NCBI RefSeq assembly: GCF_014195655.1
Contig: NZ_JACICD010000001.1
Span: 472,682-536,681 of the forward strand
Source: Ancylobacter tetraedralis
GTDB taxonomy: Bacteria > Pseudomonadota > Alphaproteobacteria > Rhizobiales > Xanthobacteraceae
Length of the DNA stretch: 64,000 bases
Reading direction: 5' to 3'
Positions 37,900-46,856 of the stretch are shown one piece after another (the stretch's first letter is position 1; each line of letters starts with the position of its first letter). The position numbers and the translations under genes were made by a program. The notes under the pieces are model-generated. The model searched no databases. It was not told where the DNA came from and saw nothing but the letters and a program-made list of their open reading frames with translations.

Positions 37900-39930
37900 T
37901 CAATGGCAGCACGACCCGCCCCCGCCCTTGCGGCCTTCCTCGCCTTCCTCGCGGTTGTCGCGCGAATGGGCGTTCTTCTCGGGGGGCAGGTCCATGGCGA
38001 TGTTCGCGGCGAAGAAGCCGTTGGGCTTCAGGAGGAAGCCGGCATATTCCACCGGCATGATCGGGAAATCCTCCGGCTTGCACACATGGGTGTGGCCGAA
38101 GGAATGCCACAGCACGACATCCGTGTTCTCGATCGGCCGGTTCTGCTTCACATAGGCCGGCAGCCCGCCCCCGCCGGCATTCACATTGGGATAGTCGCCG
38201 GAGGCATATTTTTCCGCCGCGTCGAAGGCCGTGACCCAGATGTGCTTCCTGGCGAAGCCGCCGCGCTGGGCGACGGTGGAGCCCTCCTGCGCCAGCATCA
38301 CCGGGGTGGGCATGACCACCATCTTGTAGCCCGGCGCCTTGCCCACGCTGTTGGCGACGTTCGGGTTGGAGACCTTCCAGAAGCGCCCGGTCTCGCCATT
38401 GGCCAGTGCCGGGCTGTCCAGCTCGCGCTTGAGCACGCGGCTGCGGGAATCGAACACGTTGCCATACGGGTTGTCGTCGCCCCAGGGGCGCGGCACGAAT
38501 TCGTGCTCGGTCACGGTGTTGCCGCCACCGTCGATATCCATGTGCAGGCGCGCATTGAAGAAATGCTGATGCGTCGGCCCGCCCAGCCCTTCATCCACCA
38601 TGCCGCCCCACGGATAGACCTCGCCCGGCGTCACCGCCGCAGTCTGGATGATGCCGGTGAGCTTGGCCTCGAGCTGGATCGTGCCGTCCTGGTAGAGATA
38701 CCAGTAGAAGCCGTAATCGTAATTGCCCACCGTGGCGAAGAAGGAGATGACCAGCCGCCGCGAGCGCCTTGTCTCATAGATACCGTTGCGGAATTCATAG
38801 TGCTTCCACAGCGTGCCATAGTCCTCTTCGTGCATGCAGATGGCGTTTTGCATGGTGAAGGGCTGGCCGAGATCGTCCGCCGCCGGCACGTCGAAATAAT
38901 GGATGTGGCCGAGGCAGTCGCAGCCGAGCTCCAGCTGGTTGGCGAGGCGCCCGAGGCCGTATTCGCCGGCGTCGAAGGCGCTTTTCCAATAGTGGTTGGC
39001 GGTCGGGTCGGCATAGGGCACGACCATCTCGGTCACGCTGGCGCGGAAGATCACCGGGCGCAGCTTGCCGCCGTCCTTGATGCCGAGCTCGTGCAGCACC
39101 AGCCCCTCGCGCGGGGTGAAGCCGACGCGGAAGCTCCAGTTTTGCCACTCCACGCGCCAGCCATCGACGGTGAAGCTCGGCCCCTGCCGCTGCACGATGT
39201 CGAGCGGCTTCACATCATCGCGCATATCGGGGAATGCCTCGCGGCCGTAATTGCGCTTTTTCTTCGGAATGGGGATGATCTTGTCCTCGTCCACGAGGTC
39301 CACGACCCGATTGGCGACGAGATCGACCACGGCGACCACGCCCTCGATCGGGTGGGCATAGCCATTGTCGCGAATATCCTCGCGCCAGTAGGACACCGCG
39401 CGCACGATGCGCCGGCCCTTCTCGAAATCCCGACCGAAATAACCCGACGAGAACGGGTCGATCTGCACGAGGGGAATGTCGGCCTCGGTGATGCCGCGCT
39501 TGGCAACCGCCGCGCGCCAGCCGGGATCGGCCTTCACGATCTCCTCCGCGCGGATGAACTCCTCGATCATGATCGGCGGCTGGCCATAGGGGGGCTGGTC
39601 GTTCGGCAGAACCTTGAAGTCCGTGAGCCCCGCCGCGCTGAGGTCGATAATGGCCTCGGCCGCCACGCCGGTGGCGGCGTCGAGCGTCAGCACGAAGGCG
39701 CGGCGCGGCAGGCTCTCCCCGTCGCGATGGGCTTTCAGCTCGGCCTTGGCCGGCTCCTCCAGCCGCACGATGGGAAAGCGGTGATAGGCACCCAGCGCCT
39801 TCTCCGCCTTGAGGATGGCCACCGCGCGGGCGATCTCGTCGAGGCTGAGCGGATCGAGCGGGTGGGGGTGGGCGAGCGTGGCGTGGGCGAGCGTGGCGTC
39901 GGCAAGCTTGGCGTCGGTCTGGGCATCCAT
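37900..39930 (-). CDS. Copper-containing primary amine oxidase
   Basis: This 676-residue protein starts at ATG 39930 with GGAG upstream. The active-site string TVGNYDYGFYWY contains the tyrosine converted to topaquinone (Tyr404 by count). QHFFNARLHMDIDG and later HVCKPEDFPIMP supply copper-ligand histidines. The N-terminal end has a short repeated segment (LADATLAHATLAHPHP), probably slippage. There is no signal peptide, so a cytoplasmic enzyme is expected, as in Arthrobacter-type amine oxidases. It oxidises primary amines to aldehyde, ammonia and hydrogen peroxide. It follows a coupled permease/small-protein pair, fitting amine uptake and oxidation. Confidence 0.93.
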   Translation of the reverse strand: MDAQTDAKLADATLAHATLAHPHPLDPLSLDEIARAVAILKAEKALGAYHRFPIVRLEEPAKAELKAHRDGESLPRRAFVLTLDAATGVAAEAIIDLSAAGLTDFKVLPNDQPPYGQPPIMIEEFIRAEEIVKADPGWRAAVAKRGITEADIPLVQIDPFSSGYFGRDFEKGRRIVRAVSYWREDIRDNGYAHPIEGVVAVVDLVANRVVDLVDEDKIIPIPKKKRNYGREAFPDMRDDVKPLDIVQRQGPSFTVDGWRVEWQNWSFRVGFTPREGLVLHELGIKDGGKLRPVIFRASVTEMVVPYADPTANHYWKSAFDAGEYGLGRLANQLELGCDCLGHIHYFDVPAADDLGQPFTMQNAICMHEEDYGTLWKHYEFRNGIYETRRSRRLVISFFATVGNYDYGFYWYLYQDGTIQLEAKLTGIIQTAAVTPGEVYPWGGMVDEGLGGPTHQHFFNARLHMDIDGGGNTVTEHEFVPRPWGDDNPYGNVFDSRSRVLKRELDSPALANGETGRFWKVSNPNVANSVGKAPGYKMVVMPTPVMLAQEGSTVAQRGGFARKHIWVTAFDAAEKYASGDYPNVNAGGGGLPAYVKQNRPIENTDVVLWHSFGHTHVCKPEDFPIMPVEYAGFLLKPNGFFAANIAMDLPPEKNAHSRDNREEGEEGRKGGGGSCCH

Positions 39931-39976
39931 GGCGGAAGCTCCGATAGCAAGGAAGAGAAGGGGCGGCGGCAGGCGA

Positions 39977-40198
39977 TCAGCGGCGCGGCGCCGAGGTGCA
40001 GATCTCACCGGGCATGACGTCCGGGGCCAAGGCCATCGTCATCGGCGCGCCGCCGAACATCGCGTGCACACAGAAGACCGAGCAGGTGAGATGCGCGGCA
40101 GAGCCGAGGACGAGCAGCGCGCCGGCCAGCGCCATTCCCGCCAGAAGCGGGTGGACCTGCCCGCCGGAGGCCTTGAGGGACAGGGCGAGCGCGCTCAT
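39977..40198 (-). CDS. Small single-span membrane protein coupled to the amine permease
   Basis: The protein has 73 residues; its ATG (40198) overlaps the permease stop as ATGA, so it is translationally coupled. It contains one long hydrophobic segment (LLAGMALAGALLVLGSAAHL) followed by a Cys-rich loop (TCSVFCVHAMFGG) and a further Cys near the end. It lies 46 bp before the copper amine oxidase. The cysteines and Met-rich tail (APMTMALAPDVMPG) could bind metal, perhaps copper, but this is inference. I recognise no family. The longer open frame across the permease is rejected. Confidence 0.68.
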   Translation of the reverse strand: MSALALSLKASGGQVHPLLAGMALAGALLVLGSAAHLTCSVFCVHAMFGGAPMTMALAPDVMPGEICTSAPRR

Positions 40199-41643
40199 CC
40201 GAACACCTCGCCGAGCGAGGCGTAAAGGTCCGGCCTCTGGGCGCGGATCACCAGCGCGAAGCCGACGCCGATGAGGAAGACCAGCGCAATCCCATAGGGG
40301 AAGGCGGCGACCACCGGGCTCTCGCTGCCCGTGAGCAGCGACAGGTTGGAAATGACCAGCCCCAGCGCCCCCACAAGTCCCACCAGCCCGAGCAGCGGTG
40401 CGATGAGCGTGGTCCACGGGCCATGCCCGGTCCGCGTCGTGCGGAAGAAGCGCAGGATGGCGAGCGAGACCAGCACCTGTACCGCCAGGATGCCGATGAC
40501 CGCGAGCGCCGACATGAAGGAGAACACCACGGTATAGGCATCCGCCCCGGACAGCACGAACAGCGCGAGGATCACCGCCGCCACCGCGCTCTGCACATAG
40601 CCGGCGACATGGGGCGAGCCGTGCACCGCATGCACCTTGCCGAGCGATTTCAGCGCCAGCCCCTCGCGGCCGAGCGCGAAAAAGTAGCGGTTCAGCGTGT
40701 TGTGGAAGGAGAGGATGCAGGCGAACAGCGAGGTGATCAGCAGCAGGTTCATCACCTCCACCGACCAGCCGCCCAGCACCGCGCCGGCGGCGGTGAAATA
40801 GAAGGTCTCCAGCCCCGATGCGGCCACGGACTGCACCTGAGTGGGCCCGTAGAACTGCACCGCCGCCCAGGTCGAGAAGGCGTAGAACACGGTGATCAGC
40901 AGCACCGCGATATAGGTGGCGCGCGGAATGGTCTTTTCCGGCTGCTCGGCCTCCTCGCCGAAAATGGCGGTGGCCTCGAAGCCGATGAACGAGCCGATGA
41001 CGAAGACCAGCGCCACGCCGAGGCCGGGCGCGAACACGGTGGCGGGCGCGAAGCTGGAGAAGGTGAAGCCCTCCGGCCCGCCGCCCTTCACGAGGATGCC
41101 GATGTCGAGCAGCAGCAGGATGGCGATCTCCGCCAGCATGCATACGCCGAGAATGGCGCCGGAAAAGGCGATGTTGCGCTGGCCGCAGAACATCACCGCC
41201 ACCAGCGCGACGAGCGCCCACAGCCACCACGGCGCATCAAGGCCCAGCGGCGCCAGCGCGGCGGCGACGAAGACGCCGAACAGCGCATAGACCGCGATCT
41301 GCACCGCGCTGTAGGTGACGAGCGCGACAAAGGCGCCGCCTACCCCCGCCGGTCTGCCGAGCCCCTGCGCGATATAGGTGTAGAACGCGCCGGCTCCGCC
41401 AATATGCCGGCTCATCGCCGCGAAGCCGACGGAGAACACGAGGTAGAGCAGGCCCGCCAGCACGAAGGCGCCGGGCACGCCCGCTCCGTTGCCGAAGGCG
41501 AAGGCGGCAGGCGAGGCGCCCACCACGGCGGTGAGCGGGGCGGCGGCGGCCACCACGAAGAAGATGATATGGGCGAGGCCCACCGAGTTCCTCGCAAGGC
41601 GGTCGGGCGGCACGAGCGGCACAGCATCGTTCACGGACATCAC
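40195..41643 (-). CDS. APC superfamily amino acid/amine permease
   Basis: The protein has 482 residues and about 12 membrane helices. The first helices (VGLAHIIFFVVAAAAPLTAV, GAGVPGAFVLAGLLYLVFSV) and GFEATAIFGEEAEQPEKTIP are typical of the APC superfamily. It probably imports an amine or amino acid that the amine oxidase two genes downstream degrades; the substrate is inferred from context. It ends in an ATGA overlap with the small membrane protein. It is divergent from an AraC regulator. ATG 41643 and 41640 are both possible starts. Confidence 0.87.
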   Translation of the reverse strand: MMSVNDAVPLVPPDRLARNSVGLAHIIFFVVAAAAPLTAVVGASPAAFAFGNGAGVPGAFVLAGLLYLVFSVGFAAMSRHIGGAGAFYTYIAQGLGRPAGVGGAFVALVTYSAVQIAVYALFGVFVAAALAPLGLDAPWWLWALVALVAVMFCGQRNIAFSGAILGVCMLAEIAILLLLDIGILVKGGGPEGFTFSSFAPATVFAPGLGVALVFVIGSFIGFEATAIFGEEAEQPEKTIPRATYIAVLLITVFYAFSTWAAVQFYGPTQVQSVAASGLETFYFTAAGAVLGGWSVEVMNLLLITSLFACILSFHNTLNRYFFALGREGLALKSLGKVHAVHGSPHVAGYVQSAVAAVILALFVLSGADAYTVVFSFMSALAVIGILAVQVLVSLAILRFFRTTRTGHGPWTTLIAPLLGLVGLVGALGLVISNLSLLTGSESPVVAAFPYGIALVFLIGVGFALVIRAQRPDLYASLGEVFG

Positions 41644-41773
41644 GAGACCCCTCTCTCTTCATCTAGGCCAATAATTTCCTGAGAGGAATATCGAGGCCCG
41701 GCTGGCCCTTGAATTGCTGCGTATGCCGAGAATTCGATACTTCGCGCCAGCGGTGCCACGGGAGCCGACCATC

Positions 41774-42793
41774 ATGGCAAATGCCCCGAATTTAGACGCC
41801 GTCCTGCCCGGAATCGCTTCAATCCGCGCCTCGGTCCTGCTGAGCGTGGTGGCCCAGCTCGACCGTCAAACCGGCAAGACCGACATGCTGCTGGCGGGCC
41901 ATGGCTTGATGCGCTCACAGCTGGAAGATCCGTATGGTCTCATTCCCATGGCGCGCTACATCGCCGTGTTCGAAGACGCGGCGGTGCATACCGGCGATCC
42001 CGTCTTCGGGGCCCGGCTCGGCTCCACGTTCCGCCCGGGCGATATCGGGCCGATCGGCATGCTGTTCGCGCTCTCCGCGACCATCCGCGCCGCGCTCACC
42101 CGCATGGCCCGGCATGTCGCGTTGGTACAGGGCGCGACCGGCATCGGCGTGGTCGAGGCGGATGACCGGGTGACATGGAGCTACCGGCTTGAAGACCCGC
42201 GCCTGTGGCCGCGCCGGCAGGACGCGGAATATTCGCTGGCCGCCACCTGCCAGCTGGTGCGCGGCTGCTTCAGCGCGGGGTGGAACCCGGTCGAGGTGCA
42301 TTTCGAGCATGGCGCGCCGATGGATGCCGGCGATCTGCGGCGCCTGTTCCGGTGCCCGCTGCTGTTCGGCCAGTCGGCCAATCGCATCGTGGTCGCCCGT
42401 GCCGATGCCGAGCGGGTCTATCGCAGCGAGGATCGCGATCTCATCGCCATACTGGAGCGGCACGTTGCCGATATCCGGGAGAAGGAGCGGTGCGCGCCGG
42501 GCCTCGCCGAGCAGGTGCGGGCGCTGATCGGCATCTATCTCGGGCACAAGCCCATCACCCTTACCAGTGTCGCGGGTGAGCTCGGCCTCTCCGTGCGCAC
42601 GCTGCAGCGGCGGCTGGCGGGAGAGGGGCTGTGCCTGCGCGACCTCGTGCGGGCGCAGCGCCAGGCCATCGCCGCGCACCAGTCCGTCGCGGGCCCGGGG
42701 GCCAGCAAGGCCCGCCTCGCCGAGGCGCTGGGCTATGCCGACAGCACCGTGTTCTGGCGCGCCCGCAAGTCTTGGAGCCGCCCCGCCCCATGA
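41774..42793 (+). CDS. AraC-family transcriptional regulator, divergent from the amine genes
   Basis: The protein has 339 residues, starting at ATG 41774; GGGAG lies 11 nt upstream, and a longer frame from 41714 is less likely. The N-terminal 200 residues resemble the arabinose-binding-like domain of OruR/ArgR-type regulators (MARYIAVFEDAAVHTGDPVF, GMLFALSATIRAAL). The C-terminal HTH pair is ITLTSVAGELGLSVRTLQRR and AEALGYADSTVFWRARKSW. Divergent placement, 130 bp from the permease start, suggests control of permease, small protein and amine oxidase. The inducer is unknown. Confidence 0.86.
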   Translation: MANAPNLDAVLPGIASIRASVLLSVVAQLDRQTGKTDMLLAGHGLMRSQLEDPYGLIPMARYIAVFEDAAVHTGDPVFGARLGSTFRPGDIGPIGMLFALSATIRAALTRMARHVALVQGATGIGVVEADDRVTWSYRLEDPRLWPRRQDAEYSLAATCQLVRGCFSAGWNPVEVHFEHGAPMDAGDLRRLFRCPLLFGQSANRIVVARADAERVYRSEDRDLIAILERHVADIREKERCAPGLAEQVRALIGIYLGHKPITLTSVAGELGLSVRTLQRRLAGEGLCLRDLVRAQRQAIAAHQSVAGPGASKARLAEALGYADSTVFWRARKSWSRPAP

Positions 42794-42829
42794 TGCGGCT
42801 CCGCTCCGGCGCGCCTCACGGCAGGGACA

Positions 42830-44458
42830 TCAGCGGGACGATGTCACCGCCAGCAGATGGCGCACGATCGGGCCTTCCTCCAGCAGGTGGAACCGGCGCA
42901 CCTCCTGCTGCACGTCGGCATCGGCATGCGACACGCGCCGGTGCTGGCGCAGGTGCTCGGCCCAGCTTTCCACCATGAACCACTCGGTGATCAACTCCGG
43001 CTCGGCGGCGTCCTCCATCACGCCCCAGGAATAGGCGCCGTCGCGCCGGCGCGAATCCGACAACTGCCGGAGCGCGGTGAGGAAGGCGTCGCGGTCGGCC
43101 TTGGCCACCCGGTACTCGATGAGGATGAGCACCGGGCCGCGATCGCCCTCCACCGGCTCGGCCAGCATCGGCTCGGGCCAGTGATGGGAGGGGGTGAGGT
43201 CGGCCTCGCCCCTGGGCAGCGCGACGCGGTGGACGATCAGCCCGGTGATGACGAGGCCGGCGGCGGCGGCGAGGAGCGTTGCCGGCAGGCCGATCGCCTG
43301 CGCGATGAAGCCCCAGCCGAGGCTGCCGCCGGCCATGGCGCCATTGAACACGGTGAGATAGACGGCCAGCGCCCGCCCGCGCACCCAGTTGGGCAGGATC
43401 GCCTGCGCCGTGGCGTTGAGCGTCGTCAGCGCGACGATCCACGCGCCGCCCATTGCGAGCAGGATGACCAGCGCCGCCCATTTTGGCGGCCCCAGCGCCA
43501 GCCCGCCAGCGGCGAGCCCGGTGACGAGGGCGCTGGCGAGCATCAGTCCGTCCGGGCCGAGGCGTTCGCGCAGGGTGGGCAGAACCAGCGCGCCGCCGAT
43601 GGCCCCGACGCCGACCGAGCCGAGCAGGATGCCATAGAACGCCGCGTCGCCCCGCAGCAGTTCGCGGGTGACGAGCGGCAGCAGCGCCCAGACCGCGCTG
43701 GAAAAGGCGAAGAACACCACCGCGCGCAGCAGCACAACATGCAGCTCGCGGCTGGAGCGGGCATAGCGCAGCCCGGCGCGGAAGGCGCCGCCGAAGCGCT
43801 CGCTGAGCGCGTCATCGGGGCCGGCCGGGCGCTTCCACCACAAGAGTGCGCCGATGACGATGGCGTAGCTCGCCACGTCCGCGCCATAGGTGAGCGCCGC
43901 GCCGAAGCCGGCCAGCAGCAGGCCGCCCACCGCCGGGCCGATGGAGCGGGCGATGTTGATGCCGAGCGAGTTGAGCGCCACCGCGCTCTTGAGCTCGCCG
44001 CGGGGCACCAGCTCGGGCACGATGGATTGCCAGGTCGGCCCCATCAGCGCCGCGCCGATGCCGCCGATGAAGGTCAGCATGATCAGCGCCGACACGGTGA
44101 TCAACCCCGAGGCGGAGAGCACCATCAGCGTCGCGCTTACCGAGGCCAGCAGCAGCTGGACCGCGATGAGGAACTTGCGGCGGTCGAGAATGTCCGAGAG
44201 CACGCCGGCGGGAATGGCCAGCAGGAAGATGGGCAGCATGCCGGCCGCCTGCACCGCCGCGACCGCGGCGGGCGAGGCCGAGAGGTCGGTCACCAGCCAG
44301 GCGCTCGCCACGTCGCGCATGAAGGTGCCGGTATTGCCGAGCACCGTCGCGCCCCACAGCACCGCGAACACCGTGCGCTTGAGCGGGGCGAAGCTGCCCA
44401 CCGCCGGCGCGGGTGCCGGAGGCGGGGCGAGCGGAGCCACCTTCGGGTCGTTGGTCAT
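42830..44458 (-). CDS. MFS transporter fused to a C-terminal monooxygenase-like (ABM) domain
   Basis: The protein has 542 residues. The first 420 form a 12-helix MFS transporter of the MFS_3/EntS type (VLWGATVLGNTGTFMRDVAS, PIFLLAIPAGVLSDILDRRK). The last 110 residues form a separate dimeric alpha-beta barrel like antibiotic-biosynthesis monooxygenases (VLILIEYRVAKADRDAFLTA, then WGVMEDAAEPELITEWFMVE). Such fusions recur in proteobacteria; the ABM part may sense or modify substrate. EntS-like transporters often export siderophores or drugs. The substrate is unknown. It is the last gene of the minus-strand run. Confidence 0.87.
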   Translation of the reverse strand: MTNDPKVAPLAPPPAPAPAVGSFAPLKRTVFAVLWGATVLGNTGTFMRDVASAWLVTDLSASPAAVAAVQAAGMLPIFLLAIPAGVLSDILDRRKFLIAVQLLLASVSATLMVLSASGLITVSALIMLTFIGGIGAALMGPTWQSIVPELVPRGELKSAVALNSLGINIARSIGPAVGGLLLAGFGAALTYGADVASYAIVIGALLWWKRPAGPDDALSERFGGAFRAGLRYARSSRELHVVLLRAVVFFAFSSAVWALLPLVTRELLRGDAAFYGILLGSVGVGAIGGALVLPTLRERLGPDGLMLASALVTGLAAGGLALGPPKWAALVILLAMGGAWIVALTTLNATAQAILPNWVRGRALAVYLTVFNGAMAGGSLGWGFIAQAIGLPATLLAAAAGLVITGLIVHRVALPRGEADLTPSHHWPEPMLAEPVEGDRGPVLILIEYRVAKADRDAFLTALRQLSDSRRRDGAYSWGVMEDAAEPELITEWFMVESWAEHLRQHRRVSHADADVQQEVRRFHLLEEGPIVRHLLAVTSSR

Positions 44459-44569
44459 CGCGCGCTCCTCGATCCTTCCCGGCGCCGGGTGGCGTCCGCC
44501 CTCATGCTAGAGCGTCTTCCGGCGAGGCGAATGTCGCTTCGCCCGTCGAAAACGCCGTCGACCCGTGGC

Positions 44570-46444
44570 CTACACCGCCCAGCAGGCGCAGCCGAGCGCG
44601 CCCCAGAAGGAGCCCGCATCCGACACCGGCACGTTCGATCCCCAGGCCCCGGCATGGGCGTGGCCGTGCACGTTGCAGCTGTTGGCGCAGCCGCACAGCC
44701 GGGCGAATTGATAATTCGCATCCTTACCGGCCTGCGCGCGCTGCTGGTAGCCGCCGAAGGTGCGCACCGGCGACCAGTCCGGCATGGCCGGTGGCAGGTC
44801 GGGGGCGAGGTCGGCGAAGTCGCCCGCGCCATGCACCGGCGCGCCGCCGAGCAGGGTGAGCACCGAGGTGATGTCGGCGATGGCATCGCCCGGCACCGCG
44901 AAATAATCGTCCGAGAGCACCACCATGTCGGCGAGCTGGCCCGGGGCGATCTGCCCCTTCTTGCCCACTTCGTTGGAGAACCAGGTGTTGGCGTGCGTCC
45001 ACAGGCGCAGCGCGCTTTCGCGGTCGAGCAGGTTCGAGGCGGGGTAGAGCGAGAGCCCGCCCACCGTCTTGCCGGTGACGAGCCAGGCCAGCGAGACCCA
45101 GGGATTATAGGAGGCGACGCGCGTCGCGTCGGTGCCCGCGCCCACCGTCACGCCCATGTCGAGCATGCGGCGGATCGGCGGGCTGCGTTCAGTGGCGCGG
45201 GGACCGTAGCGTTCCGCGAAATACTCGCCCTGATAGGCCATGCGGTGCTGCACGGCGATGCCGCCGCCGAGCTTCGCGATGCGCTCGATATTGCGGTCGG
45301 TGATGGTCTCGGCGTGGTCGAAGAACCAGTTGAGGCCTTCGAGGGGGACATCCCTGTTCACCTTCTCGAAGACGTCCAGCGCGCGGGAAATGGTCTCGTC
45401 ATAAGTGGCGTGCAGCCGCCACGGCCAGCGCTTCTCGGCGAGAAGGCGCACCACCGGCTCGAGGTCGCCTTCCATGCTCGGCGCCATGTCAGGCCGTGGC
45501 ACCTGGAAATCCTCGAAGTCGGCGGCGGAATAGACCAGCATCTCGCCGGCGCCGTTCACCCGCAGGCTGTCATCGCCCTGTCCCGGCGTCACCGTGCTGG
45601 TCCAGCGGGCGAAGTCGGCCAGCTCCTCCTTCGGCTTCTGGGTGAACAGGTTGTAGGCGATGCGCACGGTGAGGTGGCCCTCGCGGTGCAGTTCCTCGAC
45701 GATGGAATAGTCTTCCGGGTAATTCTGGAACCCGCCGCCGGCGTCGATCACCCCGGTGACGCCGAGCCGGTTCACCTCGCGCATGAAATGGCGGGTGGAG
45801 TTCTTCTGGTATTCGGGCGGCAGTTTCGGCCCCTTCGCCAGCGTGGCGTAAAGGATCGCGGCGTTGGGCTGGGCGAGGAGCAGCCCCGTCGGGTTGCCCG
45901 CGGCATCGCGCGCGATCTCCCCGCCCGGTGGGTTCGGCGTGTCCTTCGTGTAGCCGACGGCGCGCAGCGCCGCGCCGTTGAGCAGGGCGCGGTCGTAGAG
46001 GTGGAGGATGAATACCGGCGTGTCGGGGGCGATCTTGTTGATCTCCTCCAGCGTCGGCAGGCGCTTCTCCGCGAACTGGTGCTCGGTGAAGCCGCCGACC
46101 ACGCGCACCCATTGCGGCGCGGGCGTGTTGTCCACCTGCCGGCGCAGCATCTCCATGGCGTGGGCGAGCGAGCGCACGCCGTCCCAGCGCAGCTCCATGT
46201 TGTAGTTCAGCCCGCCGCGAATGATGTGCATGTGGCTGTCGATCAGCCCGGGAATGACCCGCCGCCCGCCGGCATCGATCACCCGCGTCGTCGGCCCGGC
46301 ATGGGCCATCACCTCGGCGGCCGGGCCGGCGAGGAGGATGCGCCCGGCGTGCACCGCGACCGCCTCCGCCTGCGGGTTCGCGCGGTCGAGCGTCGTTACC
46401 TTGGCGTTGAGCAGGATGAGGTCGGCGGTGGCGGGCTGAGCCAT
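44570..46444 (-). CDS. YtcJ-type amidohydrolase
   Basis: The protein has 624 residues, starting at ATG 46444 with GGAGG upstream. Metal site HxH is in VIPGLIDSHMHIIRGG. Further family marks are HLYDRALLNGAALRAVGY, VTVGAGTDATRVAS (metal Asp) and DMVVLSDDYFAVPGDAI. It belongs to the amidohydrolase_3/YtcJ group of metal-dependent hydrolases; the substrate is unknown. The C-terminus is unusual, ending in a Cys/His-rich tail (FARLCGCANSCNVHGHAHAG and CACWAV) that could bind metal. It clusters with XapX, an alpha/beta hydrolase and an isochorismatase-like gene. Confidence 0.86.
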   Translation of the reverse strand: MAQPATADLILLNAKVTTLDRANPQAEAVAVHAGRILLAGPAAEVMAHAGPTTRVIDAGGRRVIPGLIDSHMHIIRGGLNYNMELRWDGVRSLAHAMEMLRRQVDNTPAPQWVRVVGGFTEHQFAEKRLPTLEEINKIAPDTPVFILHLYDRALLNGAALRAVGYTKDTPNPPGGEIARDAAGNPTGLLLAQPNAAILYATLAKGPKLPPEYQKNSTRHFMREVNRLGVTGVIDAGGGFQNYPEDYSIVEELHREGHLTVRIAYNLFTQKPKEELADFARWTSTVTPGQGDDSLRVNGAGEMLVYSAADFEDFQVPRPDMAPSMEGDLEPVVRLLAEKRWPWRLHATYDETISRALDVFEKVNRDVPLEGLNWFFDHAETITDRNIERIAKLGGGIAVQHRMAYQGEYFAERYGPRATERSPPIRRMLDMGVTVGAGTDATRVASYNPWVSLAWLVTGKTVGGLSLYPASNLLDRESALRLWTHANTWFSNEVGKKGQIAPGQLADMVVLSDDYFAVPGDAIADITSVLTLLGGAPVHGAGDFADLAPDLPPAMPDWSPVRTFGGYQQRAQAGKDANYQFARLCGCANSCNVHGHAHAGAWGSNVPVSDAGSFWGALGCACWAV

Positions 46445-46540
46445 GATCTGGGCCTCCAGCAGGGAAGGAATGAAGCCGGCCGCGGCAAGGCCGGGACAAA
46501 TCCCGCGATGGTTCGGCGGGGCGCGCTTCGGCACGGGCCT

Positions 46541-46813
46541 TCAGGATTTCGGCGGCGTCTCCGGCGGAGAGGAGGCGTTGCGCCCGGGCAGCTGGCCGAG
46601 CACATGGTCGGAGCAGTCGGCCAGGCCGATGGCGGCGCGCAGCCCGTCGCCCCGCATCAGGTGGCGCGCCACCGGCACCACCTGCTCGCCGAGGAGAATG
46701 CCGAACAGCCCGATCAGAGCCACCACCGGCGGTGCCGGCGAGCGGACATTGATCAGGCTGTAGACGATGCCGACCAGCAGGCCAGCGGCGAGCGAGGCGA
46801 TATAGAGCTTCAT
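46541..46813 (-). CDS. XapX domain small membrane protein
   Basis: The protein has 90 residues. The start MKLYIASLAAGLLVGIVYSL, then NVRSPAPPVVALIGLFGILL and GEQVVPVARHL, is the XapX/DUF1427 signature, with two membrane helices. The function of the family is unknown. The tail (about 30 residues, Pro/Ser-rich) is longer than typical. It lies 43 bp from the alpha/beta hydrolase gene and 96 bp before the amidohydrolase, an association I have seen in other proteobacterial clusters from memory. Confidence 0.85.
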   Translation of the reverse strand: MKLYIASLAAGLLVGIVYSLINVRSPAPPVVALIGLFGILLGEQVVPVARHLMRGDGLRAAIGLADCSDHVLGQLPGRNASSPPETPPKS

Positions 46814-46856
46814 GCCGCGGACTTCCCTGTGGGAGCGGGCGGGGCGCCGGCCACGG

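Noticed and set aside
37747..40017. 756-codon plus-strand frame opposite the amine oxidase
   Set aside because: Antisense to a protein with the intact NYDY cofactor site; no recognisable domains.
44490..44560. Possible dispersed repeat after the MFS start (CTAGAGCGTCTTCCGGCG and a small GGCGAA hairpin)
   Set aside because: It resembles a repeat start seen in related genomes, but no second copy or clear palindrome in this window supports it.
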